A stretch of DNA of 64,000 bases from Crotalaria pallida. Taxonomy: Eukaryota > Streptophyta > Magnoliopsida > Fabales > Fabaceae. Within the stretch, counting starts at the first letter, position 1. Each line of letters begins with the position of its first letter. The notes beneath the pieces are model-generated. The model had not been told where the DNA came from and did no database searches. It was given only the letters and a program-made list of their open reading frames with translations. This document shows, piece after piece, positions 47,101-58,112 of the stretch. The stretch spans positions 120,945,706-121,009,705 of the forward strand of contig CM075650.1 of NCBI GenBank assembly GCA_037953625.1, read 5' to 3'. Made by a program: the position numbers and the translations under genes.

Positions 47101-47231
47101 GTGATTGTATTATTGAGTATGTTGATACTTCGCGGCAGTTAGCTGATATCTTTACGAAACCGCTTCCAAAAGAAAATTTCTTTTTCATTCGTAGAGAAAT
47201 TTGTTTAACCTCTGCCTCTCACCTCTTTTGA
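44103..47231 (+). pseudogene. SIRE unit 3 pol
   Basis: Domains as unit 1, with the shared RNase H TGA (46920-46922) and a private TGA at 44490-44492 (a Cys codon TGT in units 1 and 2), which separates protease from integrase. Other private changes include QAPRAWYDRL in RT and AEDEYVAAGT in RNase H; AW in the RT motif is the usual Copia form, so units 1 and 2 (EW) carry the derived state. Confidence 0.88.
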
Positions 47232-47581
47232 GATGTGATTTTGTTTATCTCTCTTGTTATTATTGATGCGTCTTCTCAGTGTTTCAGGGGGAGATAGCAC
47301 ATCTTTTTGATGATTACAAAAGGGGGAGAGATATTCTGATATTTTGGTTAATACATACAGGGGGAGAGATACTCTAAAGGATGCAAATTTTCTGAAGTGA
47401 TATATTTTATTTATGCATATATCCAAAGGGAGATGATATGAATTGTTATATTCCTTGTGATTATTGTTCTAAGGAAGGTTATTGTTATATATATATGTGT
47501 GTGTGTGTGTGTGTTTTTGCTTGTATAACACTTGTGATGCAGATAGTAAAGAGCATATCAGAATCGTTGTTTGTCATCATC
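47232..47581 (+). other. SIRE unit 3 3' untranslated region
   Basis: Copy of 33238-33587 with the same repeated purine tracts and a TA/GT run at about 47486-47513. No gene. Confidence 0.55.
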
Positions 47582-47593
47582 AAAAAGGGAGAG

Positions 47594-49353
47594 TGTTGGA
47601 AGTCAAGCTAGTGTTGGAAAACATGCTTCAAACTCTCTTATGGACTTCAAGTATAACTCAAGATGTTGTTTTGATGATAACAAGCCAACTCAAGTTCAAG
47701 CTCACAAGTGTCATCCATATTCAAGATTGAAGACTCAAGCAAGGCATAGATTAGAAACCTTCTCCTTAGATCATTTGTAAGGTAATGGAGTTCTATTTCT
47801 TTAAGAGTTTACAAAAGCCAATAAGTTTTTCATTTTAAAGAGAGAAGAAGAAAAATGTGTTTTTCATGAAAAAGTTTTTTCTGCATTAATCTTTGTGAAA
47901 ATACTTGATGTTACAAAACTCTGTATATTTTTATGTATGCAAGAGAGAGTAATCGATTACCTGCTCAAGATAATCGATTAACTTTGTTGCATCATAGAAA
48001 AATCAAAGAGGTTGTAATCGATTAAATGAATCTTGTTAATCAATTACTTTCTTATGGGAGTAATCGATTACCTGGCTCAAGTAATCGATTATAATTGTTG
48101 CATCATATATTTTTCAGAGGCTTAGTAATCGATTACAAGCTCTGTAGTAATCGATTACATGATGTTGCATCATATGCATATCAAAGGCACAGTAATCGAT
48201 TAATTGTTTAAGTGTAATCGATTAAATGAGTTGTATCATACATTGAACAGGAGTGGTGTAATCGATTAACTATTATTGGTCTAATCGATTACATGGTTTT
48301 CAAATGAATTTAAGAATTTCTATTTTTGAAGGAATAATCGATAACCTTCAGAAAGTAATCGATTACTTCAAGTTTTATTGAAAAACGTGTCAGAATCATT
48401 TTGATTATTTCCTGATTTGTTTTTATATAAAAGATTATGATTTATTTTATAAAATTCGAAAATGATTTTAAATTTGAATTATTTCCTTTTTGGTTTTAAG
48501 AATCAAATCTTTATTTTATTTCGGAAATCATTTTGATTTAGTTTTGATTTTAAAACTTATTTCAAATCTTATTTTATTTTGTTTTGATTTTGTTTTACTT
48601 ATTCTAAATCTTTTTTTTATTCTAAAAGGTTTTTCTATTTTAAAAAGGATTTTCACTCCAACATTCAGAGATTGATTTTTTCATTCATTCATTCATACTT
48701 TTTCTCATCATCACGTTTTTCTCTCTTCTTCCTTCTCTAATCTTCTGGTTTTAACGTTCATTCTTTTGAAGAACAAAACCATGTTGGCTGAGTAACTCCT
48801 AGAGAAAGTACTTCATTATCATAAGAGCTTATTGTAGAATCTGTGTTTTTGAGAACACGATATACTTGTTGTAATCACTCGCATCATTTGTTCTAAACCT
48901 TAGTGGTAGGGAGAGAATCCCGTAGTTGAACGTTGTGACGTTCGTAGGGTGAGGAACCCTGCTGTGTGATTGAGGCCCCTAGCGAACGGAGGTTCCTAGT
49001 AGTGTGCGGGGTGCTATTGGTTGTAATAGGGTGCGGCTCTATTGCTGGTTATAAGAACTCTCAGGCGGGTCGCTTGGGGACTGGACTAGGCCTTTCGACG
49101 GAAAGGCTGAACCAGTATAAAATTCACCGGTGCAAGCTTTTCTATCCCTATCTCTTTTTATTTCCGCTTATTTCAATTTTTACGTTTCCGCGCTACTCGA
49201 ATTATTTTATCTATCGTTTTCGCGATCCGTTTCAAACGCTTAATCTCTCCGTCTCAAAACAATTTTTTAATTTGTAAAGGTTTTTACAATACATTAATAA
49301 AACTCGATTCACCCCCCCCCCCCCCTCTCGAGATTTTGAGGCCAAAACCAACA
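47594..49353 (+). repeat. SIRE LTR-D
   Basis: 1760 bp; a longer C run near 49312-49325 accounts for the extra bases. It has ATCGATAACCTT where LTR-B and C have AAGCTT. Palindrome sites 47949-48365. Followed by the target copy GCACC (49354-49358) and the Athila ORF1. Confidence 0.9.
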
Positions 49354-49358
49354 GCACC

Positions 49359-50549
49359 GGCCGGACGTGGTTCATCGACCAAAGCTTCCTCTTCCCTCTC
49401 TAGAGGTAATAGAGTTCCTCCTCCTTCTGCTAATCCCTATGGTATTATTTTTTATTCTAGGATTATTTTCCAAGAGGCTAGGTACACTGCATTAGTGCAA
49501 AGGTCCATTGTGCCTACGCGCTACATGGATGAAAATACCTTAGCTACTTTAGGGATTTTTGAGGATGTGTAGTGGATGGTTGACAGGGTAGGTTGGACTA
49601 GTTTTTTCACTAAAAAGAGTCTTACTTATCACCGAATTACCTTAGAATTTTTAAGCTCTGTGGATGTGAATGTGTTGTATGGTATAGGGTGCAACGAGGG
49701 TAAGATTAGCTTTCGGTTATTTAACACTAATTATGTCTTCACCCTCGCGGAGTTTAATCAACTCCTGCAGTTGCCTATTGGTGGTGAGCGTCGTTATCCT
49801 TCCGGATTTAATGAGCGCAATTTTTGGCAGGAAATAGCTTATACTAAATTTGACCCTAACACCACTAAAGCCACTCTCCTTCGCAACCCCTGTCTTAGGT
49901 ATGTGCACAGATTGTTATCATACACTCTTTTCGGATGTGGTGAACCCGGTGGGGTTCGGTCCGATGAGTTGTTATTCCTTTGGGGTATGCCCTATGGCGC
50001 GTCTCTTGATACCGGCTCTTATCTTGTTCGCCACCTCGAGAAGGTTGGCAAAGCGCAAAAGGGAGACATTGTGGTTGGTGGCCTTATTACCACTATTGCT
50101 CTTGCCCTTGGTCATGATGTTTCTGGCCTAGTTCTGGTCCCTGGAGGCACTCGTTTTGATCTAGCCACTTGCCTTCGTATGAATATGCTTGTAAAGCAAG
50201 GCGATGTTTATTGTCTTCGCCTCCAAGGTGACCCTGTTGCTTAACCTCTTCCTGATCCTGTTCGCACCACTGTGCGAATCTCAACCAATTGGCGCTTTCC
50301 CACTCCTATGGCGCCACCTCCTATGACGGAGGAGTTCATGATAGATCCGCAGCCTTTGGCTGAGGAGGCCCTGAGGATACCCCTGGCCCCTCTAGCTCTT
50401 CTCCACCTCCTCCTTCTCGCGCTGAGTTCACCGAACTCCACTTTGAATTAGCAAGGATTACCTCTATGGTTGAGGAATCCAATAGGATGCAGCGAGCCAT
50501 GTATGACTGGCACATTTCTCAGGGTCACTTCCCTGATCCTACACTATGA
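49359..50549 (+). pseudogene. Athila ORF1-type gene, main part
   Basis: Continues the 4753-4787 piece in phase. The protein resembles the Athila ORF-1 family of plant retrotransposons (ANPYGIIFYSRIIFQEARYT; VDRVGWTSFF; FTLAEFNQLLQLP). Function unknown. It sits downstream of integrase, where env-like ORFs occur in some Gypsy elements; I see no convincing signal peptide or membrane anchor, so I do not call it env. In-frame stops are TAG 49570-49572 and TAA 50242-50244; a frameshift near 50370-50400 separates the C-terminal tail (ELHFELARITSMVEESNRMQ), which ends at TGA 50547-50549. Confidence 0.7.
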
Positions 50550-51479
50550 CCCTTTCCTCTTCTTGAGTTTTTGTTCCACATTGGGGACAATGTAGAATTT
50601 AAGCTTAGGGGGTGCATTGCATTTTGCATATTAGTTTAGGACCATGTAGTGTTCTCATTCATTTATCATGCATTTTTCATTTTTTTTATTTCACATGCAT
50701 ATATATAAAAAAAATAAAATAAAATATTTCATTCACTTTTCATGCATTTGACTAACTCATTATCTAGGCAATTTGACTTATATCTGTTTTGGCTTGCACT
50801 AAATGCGTTTCCTTAAGAATATTATTTTTGAAAAGTGACTTAGCCTGTGATGATCTGCTTGTCTAGAATGATGGTTGCATGAATAATCATGAGGATACTA
50901 ATAATTGGCAGAAACTTATTGTGGTTCTTGCTCTTCATTAAATTAGCCGATAAATGTGAGTTTTTGAGCCTAACAGGGGTAACACATAATAAATATTTTT
51001 TAAACCCCTCTTCTTTCTTGATATTGAGTGATGTTCACTTTGGATTGTGAATTCTAGAACTTGACCTGTGACCATCTTCAGACTGATAATTGTTTGCATG
51101 CATGAATATGATAAAGGCACTTAGGACTGTTTTTCTGGCCTTCAACAATTTTGATAAACACTTTCCCTTAGTTGCCCATTTTGAGCCTAGTGAAATAATT
51201 GTTTTCCTTGGTACCCTTTCATAATGTTACATCTTTTTGGTACCCTTTGGATTGTGAATGGTGCAATTGAGAGAGTAGTTCTTTGGATGAGATGTTATAG
51301 TGTTGATATTGAGCTTAAAGCATTATTCTCTTTATCTCTCTTCTGGAAAAAAAAAAAGAAAAATAATTGAGTGTCAGGTACCCCTTTTGAGAGCAGGTAA
51401 TTGCTTATTGGGGAAATACTTGATATGTGAAAAAATAAAGAAAGGAAGAGAATAGAGAGAATGGATGAAAAAAAAAGGG
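50550..51479 (+). other. Athila 3' untranslated region, first part
   Basis: No gene. A PPT-like block (TTGGGGACAATG ... TTTAAGCTTAGGGGG, about 50580-50613) lies just behind ORF1 and resembles the real PPT block at 58078-58112. The rest is AT-rich with some TTTTTGGTACCCTTTGG repeats near 51205-51250. Confidence 0.45.
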
Positions 51480-51484
51480 AATGA
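51480..51484. other. Target duplication AATGA, left
   Basis: Exact match to 57366-57370. Confidence 0.9.
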
Positions 51485-51905
51485 TGTAACACCCCGATTT
51501 GGCAACTTGAAAACCACAACCGTTTATAGTGAAAATTTGGGCCAATTTTTTTTTTTAAAAAAACAAGGGTTACACAAGATGAGAACACTTAGATTTTCAA
51601 AACAAAGTTACAATTTAAAACTCATGTTCTCATAATGCATAAGACCTTTCAAGTTCCAAACCGAGATGTCACAAGACACCGCACCTTGAAACTTGTTTTT
51701 CAAAAACACCTTTTCAAATTAACAGCCCATTCCATTTTAATTTCAAAACACAAATACTGAAAATGAACTTAGTTGGGGTTACAGCATGATAGAGCCAGGA
51801 TTCTAAGTAACTTGCAATGGAATTACAAAACTCTTAAAGGGAGATTACCTAACTTCTAGTCATCTACTCTAACGCTTCCGCTGTGCTACTCTGATTCTCG
51901 GTAAG

Positions 51906-52145
51906 TCAAACCCTCGGGTCGCCAGCAGCATCATCCTCATCAGCCTCCTTAGCAATACTTTCCATAGCCGCTTCTCGTGCTTTCTTCTCCTCCTCATAAC
52001 GAGCTAGCAGTCTCTCCATGATCTCCTTTCGATTCCGTTTCCTCGCAATATAAACTATGACACGGCCGGTCATAGTTATATTGTCTCCCTTTAATGGAGA
52101 TGCTCCTATCTCCCGAATGAGCTGAAACTTCGCTATATTTTCCAT
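51906..52145 (-). CDS. LTR-embedded charge-rich ORF in the 5.9-kb LTR
   Basis: 79 codons, ATG at 52145, stop at 51906, 421 bp from the LTR 3' end. It has an N-terminal FQLIREIGASPLKGDNITMT segment, then a Lys/Glu/Ala-rich helix-like stretch (RLLARYEEEKKAREAAMESI) and an acidic tail (ADEDDAAGDPRV). On the minus strand TGGTTTCTAG immediately precedes the ATG, which may be a 3' splice site. Same place and general composition as the other LTR ORFs, though the sequence itself is different. Confidence 0.4.
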   Translation of the reverse strand: MENIAKFQLIREIGASPLKGDNITMTGRVIVYIARKRNRKEIMERLLARYEEEKKAREAAMESIAKEADEDDAAGDPRV

Positions 52146-53139
52146 CTAGAAACCATACAGAATTTTTCCCAATACAAAACAGCAGTGCGAGAGAGTGAGC
52201 TACCCAAAACATGTAATGTCGTGGATTTACGATAGGCAATTATTAAGATAAAACAATAAACAACATATAAATCAAATAAACCAACATAATCATCATCATC
52301 ATATAAACACCATCTTATTCTCACTTCTCAAATCTCGTTCAATACTCAATACCATTACTGTACTATTCTTTTTAATCTTTAAGTTATTAAGCTTTATCAT
52401 CTCAATCCACTCAATGATTAGGGGAACAAACATCATTGAGGCAAATGGCTCACACGTCTACATCTCCTCGGTCATCCATCCAAACCTAGTCGGAAGCAAA
52501 CAGGAGTACAGGACCTTTACCGTGCGGGCACGACAGCTGTATCAACAATCAAATGGTCCCAGACCAGGAGGACTCAGCCTCAAATCAATTCAATTCAATT
52601 AATATATATAATCAAGGCTCACTGTCTCACTCACAGTGGCAATCACAAATGCCCCACTCCAGTCCCTCTCATTGTTCTAGATTTGCATTCAAGGGGGCGA
52701 CAGTATAGTTCTAGTCTCGAGTGCAGAGCTTACCACGGCATTGGACCCAGTCCCTACCACGTTAGTACGCCACCTGTGGAGTTCGTTCTGCCTAGAAATA
52801 TACTCTAGACTTCTTGACGTTTCACCGTCATCGTCCTCCCCTCATGCAATCTCCACCTGAGTATCCGCAGATACCCATAGTATCTTCCTCTCCACTACTT
52901 CGATAACACACTCATATCTCACCGCATTATTCATGTCTTTTAATAGTCTTTTAAAGTTTTGAAGCTTTAAAGTTTTATTTACGGTTTAATCCTAACGGTC
53001 GGCTCATCCTTAGTGCATCCCTTCAACGAGTCCCGACCACTAATCTTTCAAACTGTTCCCCAATTCATCACATGACATCTCAACATCTCATATCACATTC
53101 TTTCTTGGCTCATCTCATCAATTTTCTCAAAACTCACTT

Positions 53140-53580
53140 TCTCGTCTTTCTCAAAAACATCTTTTCGCAAAACTATTTTCGAAAATATCATTTCACAAGA
53201 CTTGCTTGAAATATCTTTTCACAAAACTCTTTAAAAAAAATCTCATTTCGTAAATTTTCTCAAAGAGGTTCTTTCACAAAACTTTCTCAAAAATAATGTT
53301 TTTCACAAACTTTCTCTCAAAAGGATCATTTCATAAAACTTTCTTAAAATATTATTTCTAAAAGACTTTCAAAGGTATCATTACAAAAGACTTTCTTAAA
53401 AATATCATTTCAAAAAGATTTTCTCAAAAATGTTGTTTCCAAAACTCTTCTCAAAAATAGATCTTCTAACAAAGCTTTTCAAAAAGATTGGTTCACAAAA
53501 CTTTTTCAAAAAGATATCTTTTAACAAAAAGCTTTTAAAAAATCTTTTTTCAAAAACCTTTTTCAAAAATCACCTTTTTG
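53140..53580. repeat. Degenerate ~30-bp tandem repeats
   Basis: About fifteen diverged copies of a word like TTTCACAAAACTTTCTCAAA fill 440 bp. Spacing varies between about 25 and 35 bp. Confidence 0.55.
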
Positions 53581-56500
53581 CTGAGCGCTAATGGAGGAGC
53601 AAGCTCAACTCAACACTAGTCCCAGTCTAAAACAAAAATAGAGGAGCCAAGCCACATCTCACTTCCATAGCAACGTTATTCGTTTCCAATTTCAACTTTT
53701 TCTCCTGATATTCCATTACTTAAACAACCTTTATTATCATTCTTCTTTCTTTCAATCTCATTTTCTTACTTTTTCAACTTAATTCTCATTACTGCATTAT
53801 TCAGCACACCAAGGTTTCTCAATAGTATCATAAATTCTTAACCAATAAATAGATCATAAGGTAACTAAATAACTCAAACATAATCAACCAGAAACATAAT
53901 ATCATATTTAATAAAACCAATCTCAACCGTTCGGGTGGATAGCCAAACAAACAATCAAACAATTGCTATCACATACACCACTACGCTAAATGAGATTGGA
54001 GTCCAACCTTTGAGATGATTGGACCTTTTAATAAGTTACCTAAATACCATGGCGTCTTAAGGGAAGCCCCTCTCTAACCTCAAATGGCGTAAGCCTCCGA
54101 AAGCTTCCCGAGATTTCCCGATCGCTAATTCCGCCTCGTTTTCTTTGCGTCGGTCGTCCGAACTATAGCAATTTTCCCCATGCGTTAGGAACGTTTTTAA
54201 CGAATTAATTTTGAAAACACTTTAAAATTATTCCTTTTTGAGAACACATTGTCTATATTCAAAAAGTTTTCAAATCCCAATCAAAAACAAAATGTTTTCA
54301 AAACAACTTTAAAATGATTTTCTTATCAAAACAGAATTCATTCTTCTTAAGGTAATCTTACTTTAAAAGGTTTATGTTATAAAAATCATTATTATTAGTT
54401 ATTAAACAAAAATTCAGCACTTAAGAAAATAAAGTTCCAAAACCACATCAAATCAATTTAAATTTCTTAAACCATACTTTTCAATAAAACATTTTTCAAT
54501 CCTTTGGAAATTCAAATATAGAAAACACATTCAAACAACACATCATTAAAGCATTCACAACTTCACACACAAGGCTAATTATATTAAAGATCATTGAATT
54601 ATTAACACAAAAATTCCTTTTTAATTATTAAATCAATTTATTTATTTTTATCCTTAAAAACCAAAAGAGGTTAAAACAAACAACACATCACACATGGCAT
54701 CACACACATAAAAGCATAGTCATTTACAAAGATCATTTCATGAAGATAATTTTCCAACTACACTAGCATGTGTTGGCCGAATCATATAGGTGTAATTTTT
54801 ACAAAGGTTAATGCACACATTCAAGCACAAAGCAAATGAAATCATTTTTCTTTCTTTTTGGACTAAAAACCGAGAATATTAAAAAGGAAATTTCAACAAA
54901 CTTAAATCAAACAACAAGTTAAATTACATATCACCTTAAAGTTTCATTTTTATTTTTCTTTAAACTTAATGATTTCATATTCTAAGCTCTTAGATTAAAT
55001 TATTTTCATCATATATGCAACTTAAACAATGATCAAGTATAATTTCCTATTCCTATCTCTCATGGCCGAATACTCACATGCAAAAAGGTAAGGTCTTGTT
55101 CATTTTTCAACACACCAAAAATCACAAAAAGTCAAATCAAGACATCAAACACATCACTCATCCATATCAACATGCATCACTTTATCAAAGCAAGATTCTT
55201 ATTAAAGAACAAAACTTAAGTTCATCACTTAGTTTCAAATATAAATCAAGATTACACTTTAAACTTCAAGAAATGACATGCATGCACTTAAAATCACTAG
55301 ATCTAGTCCTATCATACACACGCATCAACTAAAAAGCATGAGATTCATTTTTATCACACATGGCCGAATGGCCTCTCACAAAATAAAGCATACATAAAAT
55401 TAATTGCTAAAGCTAAATCATGTTTGCATTCAAAAAATCATTTTAAAGCTTGTTTATTTAATTTCCTCTTCCAAAACCGTGACATGCCTTAAATGAAAAC
55501 ATAATCTTTTCACTTAAAATCAACATGCATGCTTCACTTTTGCTTATTAAACATGGATTACAAAATATATGCATACAAATCAACAAGATCATCATCAATC
55601 ACATGTAAAGTAAAAGATCTCAACTATATTTTCAAACAAACTTAAATCATACATTTGTTCATGAAGAAATCACACGGTTTAAGAATGCAAATTTAACATG
55701 CAAGACTAAAAGATCTCAAATCAAGTTCAAAGCACAAATTTATTTATCAAATCATTTCTTAAAAGTCACATAGCTCACGGTTTTAGCAAAAGATTAAACA
55801 TGCAAGACCAAATAATTTTACTTTACCCTTAACTAAACTTAGATCATAAGTTTACTTGTCAAATAATCACATAAACACATATAGATCATAGTTTAGAACA
55901 AGAAAATACACATGCAAGAAAGATCTAGGTTAAGCTTCACAAAATCTTAAACAAAACTTTAGATCTTTAAGTTTGAGGTAGAAAAATATTTAGATCTAAC
56001 AAGAAAACATAAACCGAACCACAAACATAGAGTCACAAATATTACAACTTACTTTTAGTCCATGAAAGTTCAAGATCAAGAAGGAATAATATACAAGTTC
56101 ATCTTACAAGTCACAAAAAAAAATAAACATGCAAGAAGAAAAAGAAAGGGATCTACAAACTAAAAAGGAAAACTAAACTATTACATTTCTTTCTCTTGTT
56201 TTTCGAATCTCCTACCAAGAAAGGTGGGTTCTTCAAGCTCCTAACACTTAGGTCTTCAAAGGGAAAGGTTTGATCAAGCTTTGGATTTCCTTCTTCTCCC
56301 TTCTAGGTCTCGGCCACCACTCTCTTTCTCTTTCTCTATTTTTTTTCTTTTTCTCTCTAAGGGTTTGATAAGTCCCTAGAGTTGTGTTTGTGTTGGAAGG
56401 GTGGAAATGAGAATGGGTGAAGGTGAAATGAACTAAGGCTTTACACATAAATAAGCCCACGAATTTCCCTCTTTTGCCCTTGTATAATTTCGGTCCAAGC

Positions 56501-57370
56501 ACACTAGGAAGGGGCGGTTTGGTCACTACAAAAGATTGCATGAGTGGATGTTATCAAAATTAAGGGGACAAAGTGGAGTAGGCTAGGACTTTAGGGGTCA
56601 TCTAGGTTCTCATGGATAGTTAGCTTATAGTTAGGGTTTTTATCATCTAGTTACTCCATGGTTCTCACTTAGTTGGCTTGGTTTCTTACTCTCCAAGTTT
56701 CTAAGACCCACATGCGTGCACACACACACACCTACATGCACATACACAAACCGTGGCACTCTCATACACACACACATGTATACACACATTTATATTTAAA
56801 AACATTAATTTATACAACAATTCAATTAATTCTAGGAAATCATATTTTCACAACCATTTTCATACATCACTTATTGCACACACATATTACACACATTAAC
56901 TCAAGCACACATATCACATAAAAATTCATGTCAAAACAACACCACAAAATACCTTTCTTAAAATTCGTTTTTCTTATATTCTGAAAATAAACTTTTATAA
57001 ATCACTCTAGAAAATTCTAAAAATTACATTTTCAAATTCTAGGTTTCAAAACGATCGTTTTCATATAAAGATCATAAAATTCCGAGTTACGGTTAAAAAG
57101 ATACAAATTTTTAAAGATAACAGACCCAAAAATTTCATTTTTCACAAACTATCTTTTAATAAAATCACAATTTTACAAATCATTTTCCACCTCAACAAAA
57201 AAATCATTTACTTTTCTTCTATAAAATATTTTGTTTATAAAAATCCATAGAAATCAACACTTCATTTCTTTCTTACGAAAAATACTTTTTCTAAAAATCA
57301 CAAATTCAAGGTTTCTTTTGTTAAAAATCGTTTACGCACGTACGGGAAAAATGCGGGGTGTTACAAATGA

Positions 57371-58100
57371 AAGATCACAAATTTTTGGAGTTGATGTGTA
57401 ACTACAACGATTATATGCTCCATTCATAATTCAAGGGGATATTGTGTTTATGGTTACATTATTACAGCCCTTTGTGTGATCCTTTGTTTCTTATACCGCG
57501 CCTGACATCTTTAGCCATGGCCTCATTACAACCTAATTAAGACCTTTTGATTCTTACATGCATTCAATAATTTCAGTGGAGATTTTGGTCTATGGTCAAG
57601 CTTATGGTAATTCATTTTCATTGATGAACTTGAGTGATATGTCTATCTTTACCCTCTTTAGCCATGGCCTCATTACAACCTAATTAAGACCTTTTGATTC
57701 TTACATGCATTCAATAATTTCAGTGGAGATTTTGGTCTATGGTCAAGCTTATGGTAATTCATTTTCATTGATGAACTTGAGTGATATGTCTATCTTTACC
57801 CTCTTATACACATTGAGAGAAGGTGAGTGGAGTGCCCCCTTTAGTGATGAGCAAGGTTGTGATAAGTTGAAGGTTCTAATTGGGTAGACTTTTGATAATT
57901 TCATGATTGGTTAGTGGATGTTAGTTTGGGAGAATTGCAGGTTATGTCATTTGATAAAATTTGTTTTGAGGAAGTTGTGTTTTTGTGCATGTCATTATTG
58001 GATTATGAGTTTTGTTGCCTGGATGATGAGTTGGTTAGCATTCATATAGGATTCATTCATTGCATTGCATGTCTTGCTTGGGGACAAGCAAAGGTTCAAG
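57371..58100 (+). other. Athila 3' untranslated region, second part
   Basis: Continues the Athila element after the solo LTR insertion. Short frames at 57705-57887 and 57914-58126 have no recognisable domain, and the second runs through the PPT, so I do not call genes. Confidence 0.5.
57509..57802. repeat. 147-bp tandem duplication
   Basis: 57509-57655 and 57656-57802 are virtually identical (starting CTTTAGCCATGGCC). It is a recent, exact local duplication in the Athila 3' region. Confidence 0.9.
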
Positions 58101-58112
58101 CTTGGGGGAATT
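58101..58112 (+). other. Athila polypurine tract
   Basis: CTTGGGGGAATT directly before the LTR start TGATGTGTGCG, preceded by GGGGACAAGCAAAGGTTCAAG; the family's usual PPT context. Confidence 0.8.

Larger units (their letters stand above)
4788..49353 (+). mobile_element. Tandem SIRE-type Copia array: 4 LTRs, 3 internal domains
   Basis: The order is LTR-A (4788-6136 plus 27953-28354), internal 1 (28355-33599), LTR-B, internal 2 (35353-40595), LTR-C, internal 3 (42349-47593), LTR-D (47594-49353). LTRs start TGTTGG and end CCAACA. Each internal domain starts with a PBS and ends with a PPT. The repeat period is 6996-6998 bp. Neighbouring units share the LTR between them, and the only flanking target duplication I find is for the whole array (ACACC/GCACC). 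LTR-A contains a 21.8-kb nested insertion. Confidence 0.9.
51485..57365 (-). mobile_element. Very long chromovirus-type solo LTR (5.9 kb)
   Basis: The ends form the inverted repeat TGTAACACCCCG / CGGGGTGTTACA (the right side has one extra base context GCGGGGTGTTACA), flanked by exact AATGA duplications. No PBS, PPT, pol motif or internal second copy of the ends is visible, so I read it as a solo LTR; a large non-coding element is the alternative. Minus orientation is inferred from the charged ORF at 51906-52145. The rest (52240-53100, 53590-57360) has no recognisable gene; a CA-rich microsatellite lies at about 56710-56785. Confidence 0.7.

Noticed and set aside
35353..47593. Assembly artefact as the sole explanation of the tandem units
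   Set aside because: Units differ by several private substitutions, including separate new stops (39003, 44490) and microsatellite lengths, so they are not simple copies of one read set; long reads would still be the decisive test.
49336..50549. Athila ORF1-type gene as an envelope gene
   Set aside because: No visible signal peptide, transmembrane anchor or cleavage motif; only its position is env-like.
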